NCBI RefSeq assembly: GCF_000220395.1
Contig: NW_004087495.1
Coordinates: 1 to 22,055 of the forward strand
Direction: 5' to 3'
Length of the DNA stretch: 22,055 nucleotides
Source of the DNA: Ichthyophthirius multifiliis
Lineage: Eukaryota > Ciliophora > Oligohymenophorea > Hymenostomatida
In this document: piece after piece, positions 1 to 10,465 of the stretch
Numbering within the stretch: position 1 is the first letter of the stretch
Layout of the letters: each line of letters opens with the position of its first letter
Notes under the pieces: generated by a model
Databases searched by the model: none
What the model saw: the letters and a program-made list of their open reading frames with translations, nothing else
What the model was told of the DNA's origin: nothing
Translations under genes and position numbers: made by a program

Positions 1-40
1 ATATATATATATATATATATATAATAATATATATATATAN
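1..40. repeat. (AT)n simple repeat at window edge, ending in an undetermined base
   Basis: An almost perfect AT dinucleotide run fills positions 1-39, interrupted once by TAATAAT, and position 40 is N. The ambiguous base next to a simple repeat suggests a weak assembly point. It is not a ciliate telomere, since no G4T2-type repeat is present. Confidence 0.9.
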
Positions 41-352
41 AATTTTTTGTATTTTTCTTTTTTATTTTATTTTTTTGGTTAGTATTATATATAATATAAT
101 TCTAAAAAATAAAAAAAAAAAAAACTATATATACAAAATAAAATATCAACTAAAATATGAAAAAGCAAAATAAAAAATATATATTTATTATTTTATATAT
201 ATATATATAAATACAATAGAAAAAATGTAAAAGAAGAAGTATATTTAAAAAAAATAAAAATAAAAAAAAGTCAAAATTTAACTAAAATCAATCCATATTT
301 TCTTCTATCTCTTTAGCCTTAGTTAATAAAAACAAATCAAGATCTTAAATCT
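41..352. other. Non-coding A+T-rich flank downstream of the RasGEF gene
   Basis: This is low-complexity A/T sequence with poly-A and poly-T runs. I see no conserved reading frame. It lies 3' of the minus-strand RasGEF stop codon and should hold that gene's 3' untranslated region and polyadenylation site, but AATAAA-like words are too common in this composition to pick one. Confidence 0.6.
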
Positions 353-1881
353 TCAGTTAATATTTTATAAGTATACTATCAATTTATAAAAAGCTTTTTT
401 TTTAACTAAACTATAAATTTAGTATTCATCATAACTAGAGTTTTTATAATTTTTATCTTTAATTAATATAGAATATTAGTTATTACATTCTTTCTAAGCT
501 TAAAATAACAAATATAATATATTTCCAATTTTAACATGCTTTAATTTCTAAACAAAAAAAGGGTTTTCTTGTTTAAATTTATTTTCAAGTTAATTAATTT
601 CTTATAAATACGGATTAATACATACAATAAAATTAAAATACTTATTCTATTCCAACTTCTTAATTTCTTTATAATACCCTTCATATTTATCATTAAATAA
701 ATACTCATAAAACATTGTTTCATATTCAAATATTCCCGCCATTTTTTCCTTTTCTAATTTCTCCATTAATACACACCAAGTTTTAGGCATATAAAATTTT
801 AAATTATTCAAACAAGTAAATAAACTATGTAAAGAACGATAATTATTTCTTTCTTGTAAAAGTCGCATTATTTCAATATATTTTTTAATATATTTAACTC
901 TCACTTGCTCGTCTTTCTTTGACAAAACTACAAAAGTAAACCAATACACCATATAATTAAATCTACTTGAATATTTTATAAATAGGTATCTTTAAGTCTA
1001 TCTTGACACTTAGACCTTAATAAAACACTTAAATTTAGTCCTATAAACCATTTCGCGTCCATTATACATAATACATTAGTTATTAACTCTGCACTATAAA
1101 TTAAAAGGGGTCTAGCATCAAATATAACAATATTCATTTTTGGTATATTGATGGGATTTGAATTTATAGATGATTTTTTCTTTTTTATCTCATATTCAGT
1201 ATATTTAACTTTTATTTTTTGTAAAATTTCATTAGTATTTTTAAACTCTGTGCTTTATTTTAACATTTTTAACAAGAATAAACTCAAAATATTTGTTTGT
1301 AGAAAATCTCCGTTTCTTAAATCTATAAAATCATTTAAAAGTTAGATTATATTTTAAGAAATTAAATTTTATCTATTTTCGAATTATTCTTTTTCACTTT
1401 TACATAATCCAATTGGTTCTTTTTAACAAAAAACTATTTTTTTTTTAAGTTAAAAAATAAAAATATTATTTTTATAAAAAAAACAAAAAAACAAAAAAAA
1501 AACAAACAAATTTACATTAAATATTAAATAAAAAATAAATGTTAATGGAGATATTATATAATCTAATGTTAATATAATGAATGCTTTTATTTGTTTCTAT
1601 TTTGTTTAAAATATTAAGTCATTTATTATATTAAATATATGTAAGCTTTTTTCTTGTATTACTATCGAATAGTATTTTTCGTTATAACTATTTTATTATT
1701 CATTAATATTTTGAGAAATCATATTTTAAAGTACTTATTGATTAAAAAATGGTACAATTTCCTAATTTATCGAAAAATAACTTAATATATTATCATAGAA
1801 ATCATTCAAAAATTTCGAATTAAATAAAATACATTAAATTTCATTTAAAGTTTGACTATCATATATCTACTAATCGACATC
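353..1881 (-). CDS. Ras guanine-nucleotide exchange factor (RasGEF_N + CDC25 domains), one apparent frame slip
   Basis: The protein should promote GDP release from a Ras-family GTPase in the cytoplasm. Read with TAA/TAG as Gln, one minus-strand frame runs from 1881 to about 980. It contains a RasGEF_N region (KAFIILTLDYIISPLTFIF near 1545-1600, then NIIQLLNDFIDLRNGDF near 1300-1350) and the start of the catalytic domain (SAELITNVL near 1075-1100). A second frame continues from about 970 to a TGA at 353-355. It carries the strongest CDC25 signature: RFNYMVYWF, then ERNNYRSLHSLFTCLNNLKF, a TW pair, and a closing INPYLQEINQLEN / FQAQKECNNQYS segment. Spacing between the two halves equals that of SOS-type domains, so a one-base slip near the T4 run at 974-977 fits better than an intron. 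A T/A-rich stretch near 1434-1515 may hide a short intron. No in-frame start ATG is resolved; upstream exons are likely. The Ras target cannot be told. Confidence 0.8.
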
Positions 1882-2111
1882 TATATTTTTTTTATTAATT
1901 ATTTTAATTAAATATTAAAAAAATAAATATTTACTTAAAAATTAATATATTTTTTATAAAGAAGCATTTAATTATTAACTACAATAAGTAGAATTAGATT
2001 AGGAATTATTTTCAGACTATTAAAATAATATCAAACTATTAAATTTAGTAGGCGATTAAAAAATATCAGAAAATAAATAAGAATCTTTATTTTTTTTAAT
2101 TTAAAAAATAA

Positions 2112-2114
2112 TAA

Positions 2115-2171
<57 letters not shown>

Positions 2172-2216
2172 CAAAAATTTCATATGTAAAAATCTATATA
2201 TATATATATATATATT
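2112..2216. repeat. Two neighbouring (AT)n arrays with duplicated flanks
   Basis: Positions 2112-2167 and 2194-2216 are (AT)n runs, each followed by the same TATTCAACAA word. A stretch of roughly 50 bases therefore looks tandemly duplicated. Any long reading frame across this stretch only translates the dinucleotide repeat. Confidence 0.75.
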
Positions 2217-2354
2217 CAACAATAATTGCAAATATAAAAATAACTATATTTATTATACATATATATATAAAATAATAGCAAAAAAGAGCTAATAATTTTA
2301 ATACTTATTTCTACTCAATTTAAAAATAAATATAAAAAAATATAAAATATATAT

Positions 2355-2761
2355 ATTACTTGCTAGTTTATGATATTAAGCACTTCCGTTATTTTTATAA
2401 AGTAATGAAGAAGTAGAAGATTCACTATTAGAATCCAAATTTTCTTTAATTAAAAAATGAATTAAATTAATATTAATTTTGAAAATATCAAATTTGTTAT
2501 ACCTTACGAATTATATGTTTGATTTAATATTTGCTTATGTTAAGAATTAATTAAATGCGTAACCATTTAAAATTTATTGTTTTTATAGCTAAATTTATTA
2601 CCAAGTAAACTAGAAAAGTCACTATCTTCTGAAATCGTATTCATTGATCCAGTTGTAAAATTTGTTTTTTGACTTTCTTTATGTTTATTTGGAGTTGATT
2701 TTTCTTCTTCGTTACTTTATTTTTAATTGTTTTATTTTATCAAAGAATTTAATATTGACAT
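2355..2761 (-). CDS. Small Ser/Asn-rich protein of unknown function, two exons
   Basis: I do not recognise a family. An ATG at 2761-2759 opens a frame whose first part is hydrophilic and low in bulky residues (EEEKSTPNKHKESQKT, then SEDSDFSSLLGNKF). Local base composition is clearly richer in G+C than its surroundings. A 59-nt GT-AG intron at 2444-2502 restores a second Ser-rich segment (ENLDSNSESSTSSLLYKNN) in phase. The two exons share an S..SSLL motif, so the protein may be an internally repeated disordered polypeptide or a phosphorylation-rich linker. The 3' end is unclear: the spliced frame stays open to a TGA at 2031-2033, but it passes through (AT)n repeats, so either another intron or an earlier end is likely. 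The coding call rests on composition and splice fit, not on homology. Confidence 0.5.
2444..2502 (-). other. Candidate intron in the Ser-rich gene
   Basis: On the minus strand it starts GTATAACAAATTTG and ends TTAATTAAAG, is 59 nt long and is richer in A+T than its flanks. Removing it joins two Ser/Asn-rich segments in one frame. Confidence 0.5.
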
Positions 2762-3149
2762 TATTTAAAATTTAATTTTTTTGTTTTTTTATTTTTTTTG
2801 TTTTTATTTTTTATAAAGTAAAAACTTATTATTTATTATTTTTATTTATTTTATTCTTTTATTTTTATGCTTTTTATTTGTTTTCTCCTTTTTTGTGGAC
2901 TATTTTTTAATTTTCTATTTTCTTATTACAAGATATTAATAATTTCTTAATATTATTATATATATATAATTATATTTATTATAAATTAATTAATTTAAAG
3001 ATTTTTTATTTTTTTGAAATAAAAAAGAAGATTCATAATTTATTTGAGTTATATTTATTATTACATAATTAATATCTTCATTTTCGAAAAAAAAAAAAAA
3101 ATATTTAAAAAATTTATAAATAAATAATTTTCTTTAAATACTTATTAAA

Positions 3150-3173
3150 ATATATATATATATATATATATAT
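3150..3173. repeat. (AT)n microsatellite
   Basis: A perfect run of AT dinucleotides, followed by unique sequence. Confidence 0.85.
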
Positions 3174-4880
3174 GCTTTCTAAAAAACATTAATAGATCAT
3201 TGTATTATATATATATTATATAAATATATAAAAAAAAACAATAAAAAATTAAAATAGTAAATATATTTTTTAAAATGTTTTTAATATTACAGTTTTTAGA
3301 TATTAAAAATATATATTTTTTTTAAAAAAAATATTATATTATTTGATGCTTTAATTAGAATAAATAATACAAAATTATATTATATCTAATAAATAAAATA
3401 GATATAATAACTTTAACTTATTTCAAAATAAATTATATTACTATATTTAAATTAAGAATAATAAAACAAAATATAAACTTATACTTTAAATTTATAAAAT
3501 TTAATAGAATTAAGGATTTTAATATAATTATTAAATAAAATTATTTTATTTTTTTAATATTAATAATGTAATATTCAGTTTATAATAAATTGTATTAAAT
3601 ATTTATTTATATTAAAATATATAAATACAATCAATTTTATAAAAATTTATATAAACTTTTAATTTTTATTATACTAATTGTTTAAAATTATAATTTTATT
3701 TATTAAAAAACTATTAAAAATGAAATAGAATTAACATAAATATATCATATTTTTTTAATATTTCATTAATTATTATATTTATTTTAATTATTAATAAAGT
3801 ATTTATCTAAGTTTATTTATTTTATATAAATATGATTTTTTTTATTTTTTAAAATAATAATTAAGGTTATTGCATTTTTATGTTTTTTAATAATATCTTA
3901 GAATAAAAAAAAACAGATACAAAAGTTTATTTTATTGAAAATATATATAAACATATTTAATAAATTATTTTTAGACAAAATATATTATTTTTATTATTAA
4001 TTAAAAAATATAATATATGATTAATAATATTTTAAAAAATAATAAAAGTAAAATATGTTCAAAATTTCATATTCGTAGTAATTATTTAATAATTTTGAAT
4101 ATCTTAAAAAATAATGTATTATAATTCAATCTAAAAATACAGAATTTTCATTAACTTATAAAGGAAAATTAAAAATTATTAAATTAAATATTTTTCAATC
4201 ATTCAATGTAATTATCTATGTTTTAAAATATATATATATATATTATATATATATTTAGTAAATTTTCTTTTTAAATAAAATACAAAATAAAAAAATAATA
4301 ATTTTTTTAAATAATAATAAAATATAAATATATAAATAAATACATAGAATAATATTTATTTTATAAAATTAATATATATTTTAATATTTATTTTTTAATA
4401 AAATAAAGGAAAATATCTAACATTATATAAAAGATTATATAAAAAAAAATTTTATTTATTTAATGTATATCCAAAATATTGCTTTGATTAATTTTATTTT
4501 ACAAAAATATAAATATTTTAAAATTAAATAAAAAAAAAAAATTATATAATAATAAATTAAAAAAAAAGCATATTTTATTAAATAATATATATTCTTAATT
4601 ACCATTCCTTATATGTAATCATCATATATATAAAAAAATCAGATATTTTAACAAAATACATATAAAATATTATACTGAATCAATAATACTTTAAACCATA
4701 GTATATGATCTAGTTATTATATAAGAAATTAAATATTTAAATACTAAATATATTTTCAAAAAAAGTTAATTAACATTATAAAGGTTAAAACAAAAAAATG
4801 ATTATTTATTATTAAATTTATGATTTCGTTAAATTTATATTAAACAAATGATTATTTATAAGAATGTATAAAAAATATAT

Positions 4881-4881
<1 letters not shown>

Positions 4882-4922
<41 letters not shown>
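4882..4922. repeat. (AT)n microsatellite
   Basis: A perfect AT run of about 40 bases, one of the longest in the window. Confidence 0.9.
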
Positions 4923-4927
<5 letters not shown>

Positions 4928-6159
4928 AATAATATCATTATTTGATTTTTTTATAATAATATTACATTTAAAAAATATATATATAATATTACTATATATT
5001 AATTAATATCTAAAAAATAAATTTAATCTTATAATTTTTATTTTTCTTTGTATTTATAATTTATATACCATTATTTTATTACTTAAATGAATTAGACTTC
5101 CTTAATATGAATTTGACCTTAAATAAATAAAACTGATATAATAATCTTATATTGGTATTTATATCCATTTATTTTCACAAGAAAAGTTAATTTTTTAAAT
5201 AATTTTTAAAATAATTGCGGAAAGCTAAATTCAACATTAAACAATTTAAAAAAAGAAAAAAAAAACTAAGAAATAATAATTAAAGTTAATAATATAAAAT
5301 TTATAAATTTATTTAAGACTATATGGAATATATAAATATTTAATAATATATTTCTCAAATTAATTTTTAAGGAAAACATTATTTTTATTTGATTTATTTT
5401 GTTTATAAAATTAATTTTTTATAATATAATATATATTCCCTTTAAAATTACATATTTTCTTATAAATTTATTTAATAATTAATATATAACATAGTATTTT
5501 AAGAAATAAGTTAATAAAAATATACCTATTTAGTTTTTAAAAAATTGACTATAAATAACTAAAACATTTAACTATTATAAAATAAATACATTATTTTTTT
5601 AAATTCAAAGAAAATATATTTTTTTTGTTAAAAAAATTTAAACATTTAATATAATTAATTTTTTTTTTATTTCTAAAAAAAAATAAAAATAATCAAATTA
5701 TCTTTTAATTTCAATAATTCATATAAATAAAAAATTACTGTATACAAATATTATTATTAAACTTAAAATTAAATTTTTAATAAATAAAATAAAAATAATT
5801 CTTAGAAAAATAAAACAAAATCACAACTAATTTCAATTTATATAAAAATAACTTTTTTTCTTTTGAACATAAAACATGACAATAAGACTTTAAATATATA
5901 TATAAATAATTATTTAAATATTTTTTTATACCTAGATCTTTATAAAGCATGGCCTTAATATTTTAAAATCTTATAAATTAACTTTTCTTACCTTAAAAAA
6001 TATAGCCTATATTTTTTTCTAAAAAATAAAATATTATTTTTTTCTTAAAAAAAATAACAATTTTAATAATAAAAAAAAATGAACATTTTTATTAATTTTC
6101 CTTTTTTTGGAAATAAATATAAAAAAAAAATATTTAGTTTGTTTTTTCTTAATCTATAT

Positions 6160-6420
6160 ATGAATTAAATTAACTATATTTAAACTTAATTCTCCTTCCA
6201 TAAATTCAAAAATATTAATTCCAGTACTTAAATATTACATTTATTATAATCTAACTTTCATAACTAATTAAATCCAGCAACAGTTTACAACTAAAAATTT
6301 TTTTAATTACATAGTAAGCCCTAAAATATCTTGAAAGTGAATAGAATTACGATTAATATAATATTTTAATTATTTAAAATTTTAATTATTTTTAACAGTA
6401 TTAATAGAAAATGGAGCATA
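6160..6420 (-). pseudogene. Decayed third copy of the cystatin-like gene
   Basis: The minus strand here aligns along its length with the cystatin domain of the two genes at 7900-9800. SINTVK matches DVNTVR; LKKF matches LKKF; QTVAGFN matches the QVVAGYN inhibitory loop; INIFEFMEGELSLN matches HVFHIFESIEGEISLD. These blocks lie in different frames: the QTVAGFN block runs into a TGA four codons later, while the preceding LKKF and the following FEFMEGELSL blocks sit in another frame. No signal peptide or start is visible upstream. It is best read as an older duplicate that has lost coding capacity. Its loop resembles the first intact gene, not the second. An unusual intron arrangement is a less likely alternative. 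Confidence 0.7.
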
Positions 6421-7899
6421 TAATCATCATTAAGGCATTCCAAAGAATTAAAAAAGTGTTTATAAAGTAATAAATAACGAGTTTAAGGAATGTAAGTATA
6501 AAATAATAATTATTATGTTGATAAAGGTTAAAATTCTGGGAATTATTGTATATAGTTTTATAATCAGAAACTAAAAAATTTATTTAATATTAAATACAAT
6601 TTTTTTAATTATAATTATATATATTTATAATTATTATTTGTGTTGAGGTTTGTTTATAAAAAAAAAAAAGGTATTGAAAAAATGGATTAAAAGCTCTATT
6701 TTTTTTATAGAATTTTTTTAAAACAATATAACAAAAAATATAAAAATATGTAAAATAAAGGTAGTTTAAAATTAAATTATAAAATATCAATTTAATAATA
6801 TAAAATATCAATAGATATAATAAAAAAAGGATATAAAAAAATAAATATAAGAAATATTAATTAATATATAATACATTTTATATATTATATTATATTTTAA
6901 AAATAAAATAAATAAATTACTAATATATTATTATTGCCTATATCATAAATAAAAATAAAAATAGAAATAAATAGAAATTATAATATAAAAAGAAAAAAAA
7001 AAATATATGATTTATTATAATATATATTTATATATATATGTATATATATAATTTAGTTTATTATTCATATAAAAATTATTTTTTTATATAATTTATTTTC
7101 TTTTTTAATTTTTATAGTTTTTCTGATTTAAAGTTATTATTGTCTTTTTAATATTTTAAGATTAATTTTTTTTTAATTTATTTTTAAGTTTTCATTTTTA
7201 CAAATTATATTAATTTTTTTTTATATATATTTATTATTTTATCTTTTAAATTTGAATAATTATTTTTTAGTTTAAATATATTAATCATATCTTAAATAAA
7301 TTTATTGAAATAATGTTTTTATTTTATTTTTATAATTTTTTTTTAATTTTTCTTTCTTTTTTTCTTTTCAATATCATTTTATCAATGAAGATTATTTATT
7401 TAAGCAATATATTTAAAATTTTTGATTTTATCTAGAATTTGTTATAATAAGATATAATAATAGTTTTATTTAACATTAATATATTTAAGTTATAAAAAAA
7501 TATTAATAGAATAAATCAAAATTTAATAGACTCTTATATTATTTTAAAATATTCATTTACTTAATATTTTATTATTTGTAATCAAAAATTTCTATATATT
7601 CAGTATTATTTATATTTCTACTTTTTATTTACAAAAAATTTATAATGTTTTGCCCCTTAAAATTAAAAATATAAAATTAATTTTTATTAAATCTTTTTTT
7701 GTTCTTAAAAAAAATTAAAATAAAATAACATATTCAAATTTTCATATCTTAAAAAAAAGAAAAATAATATTTTGTTTTTGTTTGTTTGTTTGATTAAAAA
7801 AATAATATGTTTTCTAATTATATATATAAAAAAAAAAATTAATTAAAAAAAAAAAAATTGAAATAAAATAAAATAATTTTAATATTAATTTTTTTTTTT
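6421..7899. other. Intergenic stretch between the cystatin fossil and the cystatin tandem
   Basis: Mostly very A+T-rich. The part at 6421-6600 is somewhat less A+T-rich and could be the worn 5' part of the cystatin fossil or other gene debris, but I cannot align it. A frame for a hydrophobic peptide at 6605-6811 (minus) has no family likeness. From about 7680 the sequence resembles 9069-9200, marking the left end of the tandem duplication. Confidence 0.5.
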
Positions 7900-9068
7900 T
7901 CATGACATAGCAACATATCCTAAGTCACAACCATCTAAGCTAATTTCTCCTTCAATGCTTTCAAAAATGTGGAATACATGTATAGCTTAACTGTATTATT
8001 AATCATCAATTAATCTAGCTTCATAAGTAACTTTATAGTTGTAACCTGCAACAACTTAAGTCTCGAATTTTTTTAATCTCCAAATCATTTGATCTTTGGG
8101 ACCTCCACAGGTTTTTCCATGAAATTTAGATTTAGCAAATCTTTTTACTTTATTATAATGTTAACTAGATCTTACGGTATTAACATCTATTTATGACCAT
8201 CCTCCAGGCAATGTCATATTAGTTGGCTATATATAAGGTTCAGATATTTCAGGTAATGGTTATTCTAAATCTGCTTCAATATTTTTATTTTAATTAGTTT
8301 AATAATCAATATGTTAATCAGGAGATTCTCCTAATGGTTTAATCTTTCCATCTTCTTTTTCATTGTTTATTTTTGCAAAAGATAATATTAAAATAAGTGA
8401 TAGAATAGCAATAGTTTTCATTTTATTTTATTTTTTTTAAAAAAAATTATTTTAATATTAATTTTTTTATTAATGTATATAAATTAATATTTTATATATA
8501 TTATTTAGTATTTTAATCTTAATTTTATTTATTTATTTTATACGTTTTTACAAATAATATTTTTTAATAATCAATTTAAAAACAGAAACTTTTATAATCA
8601 AATATATTTAATTTTTATCTTTTTTAAAAATGTCTTTATTCCGATTATTAAAATCAAGTTATATATTTTATGATATTTAAAATGCAAAAACATAATATAA
8701 ATATAAAAAACAAAATGTATGAACTTTAAAAAATAGTAATAATTTATAAAGAAAAATATTTTTATTTATTTTTTTAAATATATATATAAATAAATATATA
8801 TATATATATAAATATAATAAAAAAATTATTAATCATACTTTTAAATATAACAATTTACATATTAATTTTTTTTCTTAATAAAAATAATTAAAATTTAATA
8901 TATTTATTTATTTTCTAGTATTATCAAAATATTATTTTTTTTTAAATATAAATATATAGCCAAATTAATTAATATTTAAAAAAAAAAATATTAATTTAGA
9001 AATAACTAAAAAAATAAATATTTATCTCTAATTAAACATTTAATAATCAAACCAAAATACTATATTTA
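7680..9068 (-). repeat. Tandem duplication unit A (cystatin gene plus flanks)
   Basis: This unit holds the first cystatin gene and about 650 bp of its upstream DNA and lies head-to-tail with unit B. Matching landmarks are the downstream ATCTTTTTTTGTT.TTAAAAAAAA block, the CDS, an upstream block at 8590-8760 (AATCAAATATATTTAATTTT, then ACAAAATGTATGAACTTTAA) and a terminal TAATCAAACCAAAATACTAT just before 9065. Offsets to unit B drift from 1370 to 1381, so small indels have accumulated. Confidence 0.85.
7900..8421 (-). CDS. Secreted cystatin-like protein (copy A, QVVAG intact)
   Basis: Cystatins are tight reversible inhibitors of papain-like cysteine proteases. This 173-residue protein, in one exon ending in TGA, starts with a classical signal peptide (MKTIAILSLILILSFA), so it should enter the secretory route. 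A linker of about 55 acidic/polar residues follows, then the cystatin fold: PGGW at 72-75, the inhibitory first loop QVVAGYNY at 122-129, and a beta-rich end. The loop Gln122 is encoded by TAA (8056-8058), so the inhibitor exists only under the ciliate code. The usual second-loop PW pair is not evident, though Trp114 precedes the loop. Cys105 and Cys165 could pair. The start is fixed by the signal peptide and by identity with copy B. Targets could be the cell's own cathepsins or proteases of a host or prey; this cannot be decided here. Confidence 0.87.
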
Positions 9069-9269
9069 TAATTTTTTTTAAATCTTTTTTTGTTTTTAAA
9101 AAAAATAAAATAAAATATTCAAATTTTCATATCTTAAAAATAATATTTAAAAAAATAAGAAAAATAATTTTATTTTTAAAAATAATAATATGATTTATAT
9201 TTTTAAATTTAAAAAAAAATTAAATTAAATAAAAAAAATTAAACTTAAATATTTATAATTTTTTTTTTT
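8422..9269. other. Intergenic DNA between the cystatin copies
   Basis: This holds the promoter side of cystatin copy A and the 3' flank of copy B. A block at about 8590-8760 is well conserved with 9970-10140, in front of copy B. It is a candidate shared promoter or simply duplication residue. No separate gene is supported. Confidence 0.6.
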
Positions 9270-10465
9270 TCATGTTTTAGCAATTTATCCTAATTTACAA
9301 TGATATAAACTTAATACTCCTTCTTCTCCATCTTCTACTTCTTCAAAGCTTTCAAAAACACTCAATATATGTGTAGCTGAACTGTGTTTTTAATCATTAA
9401 TTAATCTAGCTTCATAAGTAATTTCATAATCGTAACCATTAGTAGTTGAAACTTGGAATTTTTATAATTTCCAAATCATTTGATCTTTAGGACCTTTACA
9501 AGTTTTTCCATGGAATTTAGATTTAGCGAATTTTTTTACTTTATTATAATGTTTATTAGATCTTACGGTATTAACATCTATTTATGACCATCCTCCAGGC
9601 TCTGTTGTTTTAGTTTCAGGCGCAGATGTTAAAGGTTCTGATATTTCAGGTAATGATTATTCTAAATCTGCAGCAATAATTAAATTCTTTTTAGATTAAT
9701 AATCAATATGTTAATCAGGAGATTCTTCTAATTCTTTTACATTGTTATTTTTTGCAAAAGATAATATTAAAATAAGAGATAGGATAGCAATAGTTTTCAT
9801 ATTATTTACTTTTTTGTTAACAATATATTATTTTTAATTTAAATTATTATATTAATATTATTAAATTAATATTTTATATAAATTATTTAATTTTGTATGT
9901 GTTATTTTTATTTATTACGTTTTTATATAAATAATATTTTTTTATAATCAATTTAAAAAAGAAACTTATATATCTAATCAAATATATTTAATTTTTATCT
10001 TTTTTAAAAAATGTCTTTTTTCAGTTTTTTAAAATCAATTTATATAATTTTTGATATTTAAATAAATAAAAAATAATATTAATATATAAAACAAAATGTA
10101 TGAACTTTAAAAAATAGGAATAATTTATAACGGAAAATACTTTTATTTATTTTTTAAAAACATATATATATAAAAATATATATTTATATATATATATATT
10201 ATTTATAAAATATATATAGAAGATTTTATTTAATCATACTTTTTAAATATAACAATTTACATATAATTTATTTTCTTAATAAAAATAATAAAATTAAATA
10301 TATTAAAGTATTTTCTAGTAATATCAAAATATATTTTTTTTCAAATATAAATAGACAGCCAAATTAATTAATATTTATAAAAAAAATATTAATTTAGAAA
10401 TAATTAAAAAAATAAATATTTATCTCCAATTAAACAATAAATAATCAAACCAAAATACTATATAT
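9069..10465 (-). repeat. Tandem duplication unit B (cystatin gene plus flanks)
   Basis: Head-to-tail partner of unit A, with the same order of landmarks and an offset of about 1.38 kb. Its right edge is the TAATCAAACCAAAATACTAT word near 10440-10462, the same word that closes unit A. The coding parts are clearly more similar than the flanks, which have gained and lost many A/T bases. Confidence 0.85.
9270..9800 (-). CDS. Secreted cystatin-like protein (copy B, inhibitory loop changed)
   Basis: This is the tandem paralogue of the gene at 7900-8421: 176 residues, one exon, TGA stop, with the same first 17 residues (signal peptide), the PGGWSQIDVNTVRS block, and the KFAKSKFHGKTC block. The first inhibitory loop, however, reads STTNGYDY (residues 118-125) where copy A has QVVAGYNY; only the Gly and the final Y.Y remain, and the Gln and Val of the QxVxG motif are gone. 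The tail also carries an added acidic stretch, EEVEDGEEG. The frame is otherwise intact and closely spaced, which argues for a translated protein that has lost or changed inhibitory activity, not for decay. Both Cys positions of copy A (here 101 and 168) are kept. What it binds is unknown. Confidence 0.85.

Larger units (their letters stand above)
2762..6159. other. Gene-poor A+T-rich stretch
   Basis: About 3.4 kb with no recognisable protein, RNA gene or mobile element on either strand. It consists of poly-A/poly-T tracts and short AT runs, including (AT)n at 3150-3173 and 4882-4922. Two slightly less A+T-rich patches (about 5080-5250 and 5870-6010) give no conserved frame. With TGA as the only stop, frames of 60-100 codons arise here by chance, so none is called. 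The first part holds the upstream region of the Ser-rich gene. Confidence 0.6.

Noticed and set aside
1148-1345. Plus-strand frame for a Phe-rich 65-residue peptide.
   Set aside because: It is antisense to the RasGEF_N part of the minus-strand gene.
2031-2231. Minus-strand frame with runs of alternating Ile-Tyr.
   Set aside because: It is translation of the (AT)n arrays; at most it is an accidental extension of the Ser-rich gene's frame.
6605-6811. Minus-strand hydrophobic 68-residue frame.
   Set aside because: Its apparent end is TAA, which is sense here, and its residues are almost all A/T-only codons.
8630-10103. Equal-length 31-codon plus-strand frames in front of each cystatin (8630-8722 and 10011-10103), starting MSLF and MSFF.
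   Set aside because: They have the same length and start, but nearly every difference between them changes the residue, so there is no sign of selection on a protein; this is better explained as duplicated non-coding DNA.
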